Assembly: GCA_016223135.1 (NCBI GenBank)
Contig: JACRPQ010000004.1
Location: forward strand, 186,001 to 250,000
Direction: 5' to 3'
Source: Chloroflexota bacterium
Lineage (GTDB): Bacteria; Chloroflexota; Anaerolineae; Anaerolineales; Villigracilaceae
DNA length: 64,000 nt
Part shown: one piece after another, positions 32,631-42,198 of the stretch
Numbering within the stretch: the first letter of the stretch is position 1
How the letters are laid out: every line of letters starts with the position of its first letter
Program-made: the position numbers and the translations under genes
Notes under the pieces: generated by a model
What the model was told of the DNA's origin: nothing
The model's database searches: none
What the model saw: the letters and a program-made list of their open reading frames with translations, nothing else

Positions 32631-35600
32631 TTACGGCTCGATCTTGAAAACCATCCCGGCGCCTGTTCCCTGCACTTCGGGGAAGAAGGCTTGCCAGGCA
32701 TGGGCGGGAAGAACCTGGAACTCGCCCGCCTGCACGGGGATGAGGGTATAGGTCAGCACGTAGGAGCCGGCAGGGAGGTAATCGGCAGTGAAGAGAATGC
32801 CCTCATCGTGGATTTGCGGTTCGTTGAACAGCCACCAGCCCCAGCCTTCGGCGAAGGGGTCTTCGGCGTCAAATTGAACTTTCACGTCGCTGGCGTCTGC
32901 GCCCAACTGACTGGTCTTGAGAGCGCGGTTCAGGATTTCCATGCCGGCGGGGATGTGGTCTTCGACCATGACGTGGTAGGCGTCGTGAGGCAGAGTCAGC
33001 GTCAGCCGGGCAGTGACCGTTTGATCAGGATCAAGTTTCAGGGCGGTAAGAGGCGTGCAGTCCTTTGATTGAGCGAGACAATACACGCGTTCAATCCCCA
33101 TCCCCGCGTTGAGCGGTCTCACATCCTGCACGGGTTGGTTGACCTTCAGGACAACGTTATAGAAGAGACGTCCCAGCCCGTCTTCGCGTTGGATGGTCAG
33201 CAGGTTGGGCGAGGCGGGTGAGAGGAATTCAAGCGGGACGTTTGCGCGCAGCGGTTCGAGTTGGATGCCGTTCACGTCGCCGCTGGTGAGCGGATTGCCG
33301 TTGAGCGCGGCGCTGTAGGAGAAGTCGGAGCGCAGGTCGCCGATGCCGACCATCGCCTCGTTGAGCGCCATCATCGCCCAGGCGTTTTCGTGAGCGGCGC
33401 TCCACAAGCCGCGCACATTGCGGTGCGCGTTGAGGTAGCGGACGGCGTCGAGCAGGACTTGATTGGCGGGGTCGAGTTGGGCAAGGACGTACACAATCAC
33501 CGAGGTGGTGTAGATGGGCGAGCCGCGCCGCAAGATGTTTTGCGGCGGCGTCTCCCAGTGCGCGCCGGATGCGGTGCGGATGGCTTCTGCTGTGAGGTTG
33601 TTGAGCAGTTCGCTTACGCGCGAATCGGCGGGGTTGAGGGTGTGGATGATGGAGGCAAGCAGGGCGCGGCTGGCGGGACTCATGCGGTCGCGCGCTGCGT
33701 AGAGCGCATCGGCGCGGCTGGAGTCCGGACTGCCTGCCTGACTCAGGGCAAATTGAATGAAGGCGGCTTCATCGAGGTCTGCGCCGCCGGTGTTTGCAGT
33801 GATTTCCGGCTGTGTTCCTTGCAGGTAGGTCACTGCGCGATTCAACGCTTCTGCATTGACCGGCGCTCCGAGCCCCTGCGCGCGCAGCAAACCAAACAGC
33901 ACATACGCGGAAATATACGGGTCGGACTCCCCTCCCGTTCCCCACCAACTCCAGCCGCCGTCTGCGTTTTGCAAAGAGCGGATGCGGCTGACGCTGGCGT
34001 TGAGATTCTTTTCAACACGCTGCAGGAGTTCGGGGTCGCTCAAGCCGGCATTGTTCAAAGCGCGGTGGACTTCGATGTTGGGAAGCAGGAAGGAGAGAGT
34101 CGCCTCTGCGCTGACAGAGTAGGGCGGGATCTCCACCGCTTCGAGCGCGGACAATAAACTGCCAGCCAGCGAGGGGCTGAGTTCCACCTCCAAGCCGCTG
34201 CCGGGTGCGGGCGTGACCGTGCGCGGCAGCGAGATGACCTCCTGCTGCGCCGAGGCGCCGCGCAGTACGCCGCCCGTGACGAACGCCTGCGGCGAGACAT
34301 ATTGCAGGATGGGCAGTTTGCCCCAGACCGGTCGCGCCGAATCTTGCAGGGAGGGCGTTCCGTCGGTTGTCACGGAGAAGACCAGGTCTGCCTCCTCCGC
34401 CAGCCCGGCTGTGCCCCACCATTCGACGCGCGCCTGCGCGTAGGGTGAAATCTCGAAGGTGCGCGTGGCGGAAGCGGGGTTATCGAGTATGAAGCCTTCG
34501 CTTTGCAGGTTGACTGAAACGTTCACCCGATTGGGCGTGTTGTTGTGGACCACCGCCGCCATCAACACATGGTCGCCGCTGACGAGGAACCTCGGCGTGA
34601 CCGGACGGATAAGCAAAGGCTTGGTGGAGACAATTTGCGTCTGCGCCTGACCGACTTTGGTATCCGCCGTGAGCCCGCGCACATCCACCTGCCAAGTGGT
34701 GAGCGAATCGGGCAGGGTCATGGTCACTTGGGCGCGCCCTTCGGCGTTGGTGATGAGCGATGGATTCCAGTAGGCGGTATCGGGGAAGTCTGCGCGGATG
34801 AAGGCGCCTTCGCCCCCGCCGCCGCCCAGCCCGCCGGCTTCGAGGAAGTTGCGCCCGCCATACGCCGCCAGCGAGAGGGCGGTCTCGACGCCGAGCGGCT
34901 GATTGCCATAGAAGGCAGGCAGGATGTCCTCCACGTTGGAATCTGCCAGTTTCAGGGTGGCAAGGTCCACCACAGCGAGCGAGAACTCACCCTGCACGGG
35001 CTGATCCTGCTGGTCGGTGACGACGACATCGAATGTGACTTGATCGCGCGGACCCGCCTCGGGCGGATTGGCAAACAACTGCACCTTCAACGCTTTCGCA
35101 TCGGGCACGACGGGGAGGTTGACCAGCCCATGACGGAAGTCGTTGCCCTGCCCCAGCAGGGTGGCGCTGACGTACACGTTGGGCGCGTCATCGTCGCTGA
35201 GGGGGATGGCGTACTCGACGCCGCTCCCGCTGACGGGAAGAACCGCCGCCTTTGAGATTCGTCCGCGCTCCACTGTGACCAGCGCGATGGCATTTGTGGG
35301 GAAGGGATTGGGGATAAAGACTTTGGCGGTTTCGCCGGGTTGGTAAGAGTCCTTGTCGGCGGTCAGTTCGAGGCGCTGGTTGGGCAGGTCGGGCCAGGAG
35401 GAGGCGCCTTCGCCTCCCACCCAGACGAGCGTTTGAGAGCGCGCATTGCCGCTGTTGACCTCCAACATGTACGTGCCTGCGGCTGGAGGGGTGAAGGAGA
35501 TGCGCGCTTTCCCGTCTGCGCCGGTGACGGGGTTGACACTGCCAATGGTGGTGTAAGCGGGGGTGTATTTGGGGTAGCCGTTTTCATCCAGCGACTTTTC

Positions 35601-38444
35601 CCAGCGCACTTGTTTGAATTCGGCGGTGAGAAGTTTGCCGCCGGCGGGACTGCGTTCCCAGTCCACGGTGTAGAGTTCGAAGCCCAGTTCCGATTTTGCC
35701 GAACCCACCCAGCGGTCGGGGCGGATGCCGATGTAGAAGGCGGCGGGATGAACGGTCAATTCACTGCGGGCGCTGACGGGCAGCCTGCTTTCGTCGGTGG
35801 CGGTCACTTCGAGGGTGAGGCGTTGGGGGGTATCCGCTTTGGGGAGGGCGGTCAGGCTGATGGCGAGAGTCCCGCCGGGGGAGGTCTGAGCCGTGCCTTC
35901 TTTGAGGAGTTTCCCAAAGTAGCGGGAGTCTGCTCCGGCGGGGAAGCGGAAGACATCCAGCCAGTCCAAGTCAATCAAGCCCGTTTGGTAGCCGGGCAAG
36001 TAAAAGGAATCAGGCTGGGCATACAGCGCCCAGTGGACGTCCACGTCGCCGGCGGGCGCGTCGAAGAAGTAGCGGGCGCTCACGTCTGCCTGCGCCGATT
36101 CTCCCTGCTCGATTTCGCTGCGCAGGAAGGTCACGCCGAGGTCAATTTCGGGTTTGCGATATTCCGCCACCTCGAAGTTGAAGTAGAAATCGAGGGCGTT
36201 GTTTTGGAAGGTGTAGGAGCCCGGCACGGCTTCTGGCGAGAGTTCGAATTGACCCGTGAACGTGCCATAGGGGGAGAGTTGGGCGTTGATGGATGCCAGT
36301 TGCGTGCCTTGCGAGTCGGTCAGGATGATGGGGAGGGAAGAGACCGCTGGCAGTTCGTAACGCCCGTTGAATGCCTCGCGGACGATGCCGCGATAGTACA
36401 CGGTTTGCCCCGGACGATAGATGGGGCGGTCGGTGTAGAGGTAGATTTTGGTGTGCGGCGGCTGGACGTTTTGCTGGTAACCGAAGTCCCACGCATTGAA
36501 ACCGCTGTTCCAAGTGTTGGCGGCGATGGCAAAGTTCGGGTCGCCGGGCGCGGCAAGCATGGCATAGACCTGCCCTGTGACGGGGGAGAGCGCTCCCTGC
36601 CACAGTCCGTTCGCGTCGGTGACGCCGCTGGCGAGGACGTTTCCCGCTTCATCGTAGAGGTTGACCGCTGCGCCGGCGACCGGCGTCTGCGAGGGCAAGT
36701 CCACCGCCCAAACGAGCGCATCCGCCGCGCCGAGTTTGAAGGTCAGGTTGACCTGGCTGGAGGCAACGAACTCGATGAGTTTGGATTTCGACTGTAGTTG
36801 CGGCGAGGCGATGTTGACGTAGTACAAGCCGGGCGGCAGTTGATTGTTCGGCTCCGTCAGGCGCAGGTCCACCCTGCTCTCGCGGTTGGGAGAGAGTTTG
36901 AGGGTTTGAGTGTAGGAAAGAGGGTTGTTTGGGGCGTATGCCTGCTGCAGGTCGAAGGAGGATTGAAGCGTGAAGTATTCCTGCACCGTCAGCGGGGCGA
37001 CGGTCACATCGGCGCTTTGGATGTTGACTGCCTTGGCGGAAAGCAGGGGTTCCTCCGGGCGCACGAAGAGGGTGGACGAAAAGGGGATGACATACAGATG
37101 GGGCGTGAGCGCAGGCGTTTGCACTTCGATGCGGTAGGGCGAGCCGAGCGGCTGCCCCCACGAGTCGCTAATTTGCGCCGAAAGTTCGATGAGATAAGTC
37201 GTGCCGGGCTGAAGATTGGAGAGGTACAAAGTCGAGCCGTCGGCGTTGACGGAAAGGTTTTCCACCGCAGGCGAAACGCTTACCAGGCTGTCGTAGTTTG
37301 TTTTTGCCAGCGGCGTAGTGAAACGAAAGTTGATGCCGCTGACGCTGGTTTCGGCGGCGCGCACGGCGAAGTTGTCATAGGCGCGCAAGGTTGCGTTGTA
37401 ATCGCTCGTCAGCGTTACACCGCCTTGCGATTTTGCCGCTGCGCTCAACTTCAACGTATATGCTGTGCCGCGTGTCAACGGCGATTTGGGGATGAAGAAA
37501 AAACCCGAACTATCATCCAGCCATTCAAACGTTCCGCTCACCTCGCCGCTGGGTCCGCTGAATGAAAAATTGGACTGTACGCTCTGACGATCCATTGGCT
37601 GGTTGAAGGTGACTTCGAGGCGGGCATCGGGAGGGATGAAGTCGTTGGGAGATGGGGTCAACGCGACGACGCGCGGACGCGCCGTGACAAACTTCCAGGC
37701 GTTGACGACGGTTCTATCCAAGCCGACGCCTGTTACTGTTTTCAAATCATCCTTCACGCTGACAGTGTATTCTGTGCCGCCCAGCAGGGCGGTTTGCGGA
37801 TGGAAGATATACGTGCTGGTGTTGATCCATTCGCCGCGTCCCTGCACGGCTGGCATGATAACGAAGGGGGGCGGGAGAGAAGCGGTGTTTGCGCCGAGCG
37901 ACACGACCGGTTGATTGAACGAGACGGCGATGGCGGCGTCCACGTCCACATCGGTGGTGTTGGGCTTGGGGAGCAGGTTGACCGGGCGCAGGTAGTCGGC
38001 GACGGTGAAGGTGAGGGTTTGCGGCGCGAGGGCGCCAAATCCGCCGGCGGATTGGATGGTGGAGACGATTTCAACGTTCAGGCGGGTATCGGCTGGGTAG
38101 GGCTGGGTGGGGGTGAAGACGAGGGTGGCGTCGTCGCTCCAAGTGAAAACGCCGTCGGGCAGTCCGTGGATGGCGCCCTCGAGGGAGGCGCGGTTCATCG
38201 GCTGGTTGAAGTAAAAGGTGATGGAAGAGAGGTGTCCGATGACGGCGCCGGCGGGCGGGTCGGTTTCGATGAGGGCGGGCGGGTAGGTTGACTGTGCGGC
38301 GGCGGAGGTCGGCGCGGAGGGGGTGGGAGAAGCGGCAATGAGTTGAGGCAGTTGGGGCAGAGTGGGAGCGCCCCCGCAGGAGGCGAGGAACAGGCTGAAG
38401 AGGAGCAGGCAGTTGAGAGCGAGGAAGAAGCGGTTTTTTCTCAT
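32631..38444 (-). CDS. Alpha-2-macroglobulin-like lipoprotein without thioester motif
   Basis: The 1937-residue protein begins with a lipoprotein signal (FSLFLASC, Cys23) and three or more Ig-like Big_5 modules (FYFNQPMN, VSFNQPV, VTFNQPMD). MG domains follow (TKIYLYTDRPIYRPGQTVYY near 670), then the A2M core (TAYWNPSLITNAEGRAQVTM, LPDSLTTWQVDVRGLT) and an alpha-toroid terpenoid-like domain (NADGGWSWWG). Where macroglobulins have the CxEQ thioester, this one reads PPYSVSAEATLSF, so no thioester can form. Bacterial relatives are thought to trap foreign proteases in the envelope. Confidence 0.9.
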   Translation of the reverse strand: MRKNRFFLALNCLLLFSLFLASCGGAPTLPQLPQLIAASPTPSAPTSAAAQSTYPPALIETDPPAGAVIGHLSSITFYFNQPMNRASLEGAIHGLPDGVFTWSDDATLVFTPTQPYPADTRLNVEIVSTIQSAGGFGALAPQTLTFTVADYLRPVNLLPKPNTTDVDVDAAIAVSFNQPVVSLGANTASLPPPFVIMPAVQGRGEWINTSTYIFHPQTALLGGTEYTVSVKDDLKTVTGVGLDRTVVNAWKFVTARPRVVALTPSPNDFIPPDARLEVTFNQPMDRQSVQSNFSFSGPSGEVSGTFEWLDDSSGFFFIPKSPLTRGTAYTLKLSAAAKSQGGVTLTSDYNATLRAYDNFAVRAAETSVSGINFRFTTPLAKTNYDSLVSVSPAVENLSVNADGSTLYLSNLQPGTTYLIELSAQISDSWGQPLGSPYRIEVQTPALTPHLYVIPFSSTLFVRPEEPLLSAKAVNIQSADVTVAPLTVQEYFTLQSSFDLQQAYAPNNPLSYTQTLKLSPNRESRVDLRLTEPNNQLPPGLYYVNIASPQLQSKSKLIEFVASSQVNLTFKLGAADALVWAVDLPSQTPVAGAAVNLYDEAGNVLASGVTDANGLWQGALSPVTGQVYAMLAAPGDPNFAIAANTWNSGFNAWDFGYQQNVQPPHTKIYLYTDRPIYRPGQTVYYRGIVREAFNGRYELPAVSSLPIILTDSQGTQLASINAQLSPYGTFTGQFELSPEAVPGSYTFQNNALDFYFNFEVAEYRKPEIDLGVTFLRSEIEQGESAQADVSARYFFDAPAGDVDVHWALYAQPDSFYLPGYQTGLIDLDWLDVFRFPAGADSRYFGKLLKEGTAQTSPGGTLAISLTALPKADTPQRLTLEVTATDESRLPVSARSELTVHPAAFYIGIRPDRWVGSAKSELGFELYTVDWERSPAGGKLLTAEFKQVRWEKSLDENGYPKYTPAYTTIGSVNPVTGADGKARISFTPPAAGTYMLEVNSGNARSQTLVWVGGEGASSWPDLPNQRLELTADKDSYQPGETAKVFIPNPFPTNAIALVTVERGRISKAAVLPVSGSGVEYAIPLSDDDAPNVYVSATLLGQGNDFRHGLVNLPVVPDAKALKVQLFANPPEAGPRDQVTFDVVVTDQQDQPVQGEFSLAVVDLATLKLADSNVEDILPAFYGNQPLGVETALSLAAYGGRNFLEAGGLGGGGGEGAFIRADFPDTAYWNPSLITNAEGRAQVTMTLPDSLTTWQVDVRGLTADTKVGQAQTQIVSTKPLLIRPVTPRFLVSGDHVLMAAVVHNNTPNRVNVSVNLQSEGFILDNPASATRTFEISPYAQARVEWWGTAGLAEEADLVFSVTTDGTPSLQDSARPVWGKLPILQYVSPQAFVTGGVLRGASAQQEVISLPRTVTPAPGSGLEVELSPSLAGSLLSALEAVEIPPYSVSAEATLSFLLPNIEVHRALNNAGLSDPELLQRVEKNLNASVSRIRSLQNADGGWSWWGTGGESDPYISAYVLFGLLRAQGLGAPVNAEALNRAVTYLQGTQPEITANTGGADLDEAAFIQFALSQAGSPDSSRADALYAARDRMSPASRALLASIIHTLNPADSRVSELLNNLTAEAIRTASGAHWETPPQNILRRGSPIYTTSVIVYVLAQLDPANQVLLDAVRYLNAHRNVRGLWSAAHENAWAMMALNEAMVGIGDLRSDFSYSAALNGNPLTSGDVNGIQLEPLRANVPLEFLSPASPNLLTIQREDGLGRLFYNVVLKVNQPVQDVRPLNAGMGIERVYCLAQSKDCTPLTALKLDPDQTVTARLTLTLPHDAYHVMVEDHIPAGMEILNRALKTSQLGADASDVKVQFDAEDPFAEGWGWWLFNEPQIHDEGILFTADYLPAGSYVLTYTLIPVQAGEFQVLPAHAWQAFFPEVQGTGAGMVFKIEP

Positions 38445-38599
38445 GAGTCCTCGTAAAGAAAAAAATCATCGGCGCATTTGTAAGAATGTGCAAAATCGTC
38501 ATTGCGCAGCGGATGTTTTCCAACGTGCGCACACAGATTACACATGAGCCAAATCCATCGTCCGCTGTCATTATAACGCTTGAACGCCGGCGGGGAATC

Positions 38600-38629
38600 A
38601 AAAAGGGACGCAGCGCTGCGTCCCTTTTT
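38600..38629. terminator. Perfect 30-bp palindrome, bidirectional terminator
   Basis: AAAAAGGGACGCAGC joins GCTGCGTCCCTTTTT with no spacer. It lies 14 bases beyond the stop of the DsbA-like gene and is the likely terminator of that transcript, insulating the macroglobulin gene downstream on the same strand. Confidence 0.8.
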
Positions 38630-38642
38630 GATGGGGGAGAGG

Positions 38643-39386
38643 TTATTCGCCTGCGCCGGCGATGGCATCCACCGCCACGGCGATATCCTGAAAGGTGGGG
38701 ATTTTACCCGGCTGACCCACCTGCACGCCGTTGACGAAGGCGCTGGGTGTACCGCTGACGCCGAGTTCTTCGCCGCGGTCAAAGTCTGCCTGGATGTCGG
38801 CTTTGTATTTGTTGGACTCGAAGCAGGCGTTGAAGGCATCCATATCGAGTTTGATGGCTTCTGCCATGGAAACCAGGCGGCGGTCGCTGAGGTTGCCTCG
38901 ATTTTCGCCGTTCCAGTTGGCGAAGATGACGGCTTTCAACTCCCAGAATTTGCCCTGTTCATTGGCGCACATGGCGGCGTTGGCGGCTTGATCCGATTCG
39001 CCGCCGTTGTCGGCGCCGGGTCCGTCAATGAAGGGGTAGTGACGGTAAACCAGGCGGGCTTTGCCGGTCTCGACGAGGTATTGGATGATGAGCGGTTCGA
39101 CGTTTTCGGTGAAGTATTGGCAGGCGGGGCATTGGAAGTCTTCGAAGACTTCGATGACGGCAGGGGCGTTGGGGTCGCCGAGGCTTAGTCCGTTGGGGTT
39201 GGGAAGGGTCTTGGCTTCGGGAACGATGAGGTTGTCAACGGTAGTGAACTGGGGCCAGATGAAAGCAAGCACCACCAGCAATGCGCCGGCAGTGATCAAG
39301 CCGATGATGATCAGACGGTTTTTCATTGCGTTTTTGCGCATTTTCTCGCGCCGTTCCTGGCGTTTGCTTTTCTTCTCGAGGGACAT
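38643..39386 (-). CDS. DsbA-like thioredoxin-fold protein (membrane-anchored)
   Basis: The 247-residue protein has a very basic N terminus (KKSKRQERREKMRKN), a transmembrane anchor (about 24-45) and a thioredoxin fold with the active site FEDFQCPACQYF near residue 82 and cis-Pro loop VSGTPSAFVNG near 212. Two further cysteines (AAMCANE and NACFES) may form a structural disulphide. It should oxidise or isomerise disulphides outside the membrane. AAGGAG lies 8 bases before the ATG. No VKOR or DsbB gene is adjacent. Confidence 0.9.
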   Translation of the reverse strand: MSLEKKSKRQERREKMRKNAMKNRLIIIGLITAGALLVVLAFIWPQFTTVDNLIVPEAKTLPNPNGLSLGDPNAPAVIEVFEDFQCPACQYFTENVEPLIIQYLVETGKARLVYRHYPFIDGPGADNGGESDQAANAAMCANEQGKFWELKAVIFANWNGENRGNLSDRRLVSMAEAIKLDMDAFNACFESNKYKADIQADFDRGEELGVSGTPSAFVNGVQVGQPGKIPTFQDIAVAVDAIAGAGE

Positions 39387-39533
39387 GCAGCATACTCCTT
39401 TTGCTAATATTGGATTTAAATTTTCCCATGCCCAATGGGTTTTGTCTAGGAAAAGGTTAGGGAGGAATTAATTGACCACCCAAAGAAAAATGATGTGGAT
39501 GGTATATGGGCAGGGTAATTCCCTATGATTTAT

Positions 39534-39655
39534 CTAGCCACCCGACACTTTTGTTTTGGGACGCAGATGAACGCTGATTTGCGCTGATTTAAGTTGTTTT
39601 TTTCTGCGTTTATCTGCGTTTTTCAGCGTCCCATTTGAAACTGTCAGGTCGCTAG
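39534..39655. mobile_element. 122-bp MITE-like palindrome (copy D, inverted copy of C)
   Basis: Flanks TGATTTAT (39526-39533) and TAATTTAT (39656-39663) match at 7 of 8 bases. The reverse complement differs from copy C (16719-16840) only by two single-base indels in an A/C run. The right-hand target repeat includes the stop codon of the rRNA methyltransferase gene. The remaining spacer (39387-39525) shows nothing recognisable. Confidence 0.92.
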
Positions 39656-39659
39656 TAAT

Positions 39660-40610
39660 TTATCTATTGTCCGATTCCCACCTCGCATACACCGCCTGGG
39701 AGAGCAGCCTCCCCGCGCTTTGCTCGCGTGTGACCAGTTCTCCCATCTCGATTTTTCCTCCGAAACCCTCCATCATATCGTCCATTGCCTGCGCCACATG
39801 GATCGCCGAAGCGCGCACCGCATAAATCGTCGTCACGACAAACAGGGGATTATCGCTCAGGCACAGACGACACGCTTCCAAGAGGGTGGGCAGCGATTTA
39901 TACACTTCCCACACCTCGCCTTTCGGTCCGCGCCCGAATTTTGGAGGGTCGAGGATGACGCCGTCATACTTGACTCCGCGCCTTGCCTCGCGCTGGACGA
40001 ACTTGAGCGCATCGTCCACGATCCAGCGGATGGGGCGCTCTGTCAGATTGGATAAAGCCTGATTGTCACGCGCCCAGCCTACGGCTTTTTTCGATGCGTC
40101 CACATGCGTCACTTTGGCGCCCGCGGCGGAGGCGGCGAGGGTGGCGAGTCCCGTATATCCGAACAGGTTCAGGACATTGACTTCTTTGTGCTTGTCGCGT
40201 ACTGCGTGGTGAATCAGGTTGGAGAACCAATCCCAATGCGCCGCCACCTCGGGGAACACGCCCAAATGCCGCCCCGGCGTGGTCATCGCCCAGAAACGCA
40301 GCCCGCCTGGCATCTTCCCATCTTCTTGAAGATGGGGGGAAAGAGGGGGGTATTTCATCTCCCACCTCTCTTCCACCCTTCTCTTGAAATCCCAATGCCC
40401 GCCGCTTTCCTCGCCGCTCGGAATGAACACCGCATCGGCATTCTTCCATTTCGCTTCGGGCAGTGCGCGCTTCCACATCGCCTGCGCTTCCGGGCGTACA
40501 AAGACGTATTTGCCGAAGCGTTCGAGTTTTAATCCGTCGCCGCTGTCGAGCAGGGCATAGTCTTCCCAATGCGGGGATTCGAGAAAGGTGAAGGGAGGGG
40601 AATAGGTCAT
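39660..40610 (-). CDS. Class I SAM-dependent rRNA methyltransferase (RlmI-like catalytic domain)
   Basis: The 316-residue protein has the SAM loop VLNLFGYTGLATLAASAAGA near residue 148, the acidic motif THVDASKKAVGWARDN near 168 and the catalytic VILDPPKFGRGPKGEVW near 218, all typical of 23S rRNA cytosine methyltransferases. The N-terminal PUA domain of RlmI is absent or replaced by a short beta-rich region. Residues 87-101 (PPLSPHLQEDGKMPG) are encoded by a perfect DNA palindrome (40311-40350) and look inserted. It is divergent from mraZ. Confidence 0.87.
   Translation of the reverse strand: MTYSPPFTFLESPHWEDYALLDSGDGLKLERFGKYVFVRPEAQAMWKRALPEAKWKNADAVFIPSGEESGGHWDFKRRVEERWEMKYPPLSPHLQEDGKMPGGLRFWAMTTPGRHLGVFPEVAAHWDWFSNLIHHAVRDKHKEVNVLNLFGYTGLATLAASAAGAKVTHVDASKKAVGWARDNQALSNLTERPIRWIVDDALKFVQREARRGVKYDGVILDPPKFGRGPKGEVWEVYKSLPTLLEACRLCLSDNPLFVVTTIYAVRASAIHVAQAMDDMMEGFGGKIEMGELVTREQSAGRLLSQAVYARWESDNR
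40311..40350. repeat. In-frame palindrome within the rRNA methyltransferase gene
   Basis: CCCATCTTC (40317-40325) pairs perfectly with GAAGATGGG (40328-40336); a second run ggggggaaagagggggg follows. The coding strand gives PPLSPHLQEDGKMPG, close to the PPLSSPHF..ESKMEG insert of mevalonate kinase. Confidence 0.8.
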
Positions 40611-40655
40611 GGCGGGTAGGACATTGGAGGGATGCTAACAAATGGTCAAAATTAC

Positions 40656-40710
40656 TTGATTTTTCCCTCGAAAAGGTTATAATGTGGTAGGAAGTGGTAG
40701 AAAGTGGTAA
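40656..40710 (+). promoter_or_regulatory. dcw promoter with three MraZ boxes
   Basis: TTGATT (40656-40661), a 16-base spacer and TATAAT (40678-40683) form the promoter. Three direct 10-bp repeats follow and overlap the -10: AATGTGGTAG, GAAGTGGTAG and AAAGTGGTAA (40681-40710). They match the spaced GTGG-type boxes bound by MraZ, so MraZ should repress its own cluster. A GC-rich hairpin (ACGCCGG / CCGGCGT) lies at 40722-40740. Confidence 0.85.
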
Positions 40711-40768
40711 ACATTAGCAGGACGCCGGTTGCGCCGGCGTTCATCCGTTAAAAGGCAGTATAGCACAA

Positions 40769-41218
40769 ATGTTCTTAGGTCAGTTCCAGCACAACCTCGA
40801 TGACAAAGGACGCCTGATGATTCCGGCGCGCTATCGAGACTTGCTTGCGGCTGGAGCCTACATTACCCAAGGGTTCGACAAATGCCTGATGGTGATGACC
40901 GAAGCGCACTTCAATGAAGTGTATGCCATCCTCAACGGCTTGAACATGGCGGATGCCTCCGCGCGCATGCTGCGCCGCCTTATCCTCTCCAATGCTTATC
41001 CTGTCGAAGTGGATAAGATAGGGCGCATCCTCGTCCCGCAAAACCTGCGCGAATTCCTCGGCGTGACGAACGGTGAATTGATTGTAGCAGGGCAGGGCGA
41101 ATATTTTGAAGTGTGGACTCCCGCCGAATGGCAGGCGCAAATGAACAGCCTGCATGATGTGGAAGCCAATGCCCAGCGTTTTGCCACGCTGAACTTGTCA
41201 AAGAACGTTTCCGCGTAA
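40769..41218 (+). CDS. mraZ: Transcriptional regulator MraZ
   Basis: The 149-residue protein has two SpoVT/AbrB-like halves, each with the MraZ motif: LDDKGRLMIPARYR at residue 10 and VDKIGRILVPQNLR near 81. It is the first gene of the dcw cluster and should bind the three direct repeats just downstream of the TATAAT box. In other bacteria it represses the cluster, and RsmH, encoded next, counters it. The Shine-Dalgarno is weak (AAAGG). Confidence 0.95.
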   Translation: MFLGQFQHNLDDKGRLMIPARYRDLLAAGAYITQGFDKCLMVMTEAHFNEVYAILNGLNMADASARMLRRLILSNAYPVEVDKIGRILVPQNLREFLGVTNGELIVAGQGEYFEVWTPAEWQAQMNSLHDVEANAQRFATLNLSKNVSA

Positions 41219-41262
41219 GGCACATTTTCTAATGCGCTGATTGGCGTAAGAGAACGCCTGCT

Positions 41263-42198
41263 GTGCCTGCCGACATGAACACCTCACCGCACCAACCCGT
41301 ACTTTACCAAGAGATTATACACGCGTTGCAGCCCAAACCAGGCGGGCGCTATGTGGATGGAACTCTGGGCGCGGGCGGGCATGCCCGCGGCATTTTGGAG
41401 GCGTGTGCGCCAGATGGGCAGCTGCTGGGTCTCGATGTGGACCCGCAGGCGCTGGAGATTGCTCGTAAGACCTTGGCTCCTTACGAGGGTCGTGTTCATC
41501 TGGCGCAAGCCTCCTATACCACTCTCGCCGCGCAGCTGACGCGCCTCGGCTGGGACGGCGTGGACGGCATCCTGCTCGACTTGGGCGCCTCCTCGATGCA
41601 GTTCGATACGCCCGAACGCGGCTTCTCCTTCCAGTATGATGCCCCGCTCGACATGCGTTTCGACCCGCATGCCCCGCAAACCGCCGCCGACATCGTGAAC
41701 GGGTATTCAGAACGGGAACTGGCTGACCTGATTTACGAATACGGCGAGGAGCGGAACGCCCGCAAAATTGCCCACGCCATCGTCCGCGCGAGACCGCTTC
41801 ACACCACCCGGCAGCTGGTCGCTGTCATCGAAGCCGTCTCTCCCCGTAGAGGGGAACGCCTCCACCCCGCCACGCGGACGTTCCAGGCGCTGCGGATTGC
41901 CGTCAATGACGAATTGGCGTCGGTGAGGGCGGCGCTTCCGCAGGCGGCGGCAGGCTTGAGGTCCGGAGGAAGAATCGCTGTCATCTCCTTTCACTCGCTG
42001 GAAGACCGCATCGTCAAGGAATTCTTTCGTGAACAAAGCCGTGACCTCATCAATCCGCCGTATGAAAGAATTTATGAAGAGGAACGCAAGGCAACGCTGA
42101 AAGAAATCACTCGAAAACCTATTACGCCTTCGGAGGAAGAGATTCGGAACAATCCGAGAGCGCGCAGTGCGAAACTCCGCATTGCCGAAAAAATATAA
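41263..42198 (+). CDS. rsmH: 16S rRNA (cytosine(1402)-N(4))-methyltransferase
   Basis: The 311-residue protein has [13 protein letters not shown], the SAM motif [16 protein letters not shown] near residue 30, [19 protein letters not shown] near 106, [14 protein letters not shown] near 205 and [15 protein letters not shown] near 243, all typical of RsmH/MraW. A GTG at 41263 with AAGAGAA 8 bases upstream was used; ATG at 41275 ([11 protein letters not shown]) is an equally plausible start. Its stop is immediately followed by palindrome J. Confidence 0.95.
   Translation: MPADMNTSPHQPVLYQEIIHALQPKPGGRYVDGTLGAGGHARGILEACAPDGQLLGLDVDPQALEIARKTLAPYEGRVHLAQASYTTLAAQLTRLGWDGVDGILLDLGASSMQFDTPERGFSFQYDAPLDMRFDPHAPQTAADIVNGYSERELADLIYEYGEERNARKIAHAIVRARPLHTTRQLVAVIEAVSPRRGERLHPATRTFQALRIAVNDELASVRAALPQAAAGLRSGGRIAVISFHSLEDRIVKEFFREQSRDLINPPYERIYEEERKATLKEITRKPITPSEEEIRNNPRARSAKLRIAEKI

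Noticed and set aside
34545-37565. Long plus-strand frames (34545-35255, 35340-36797, 36798-37565) opposite the macroglobulin gene
   Set aside because: They are antisense to a well-supported 1937-residue protein and have no recognisable domains.
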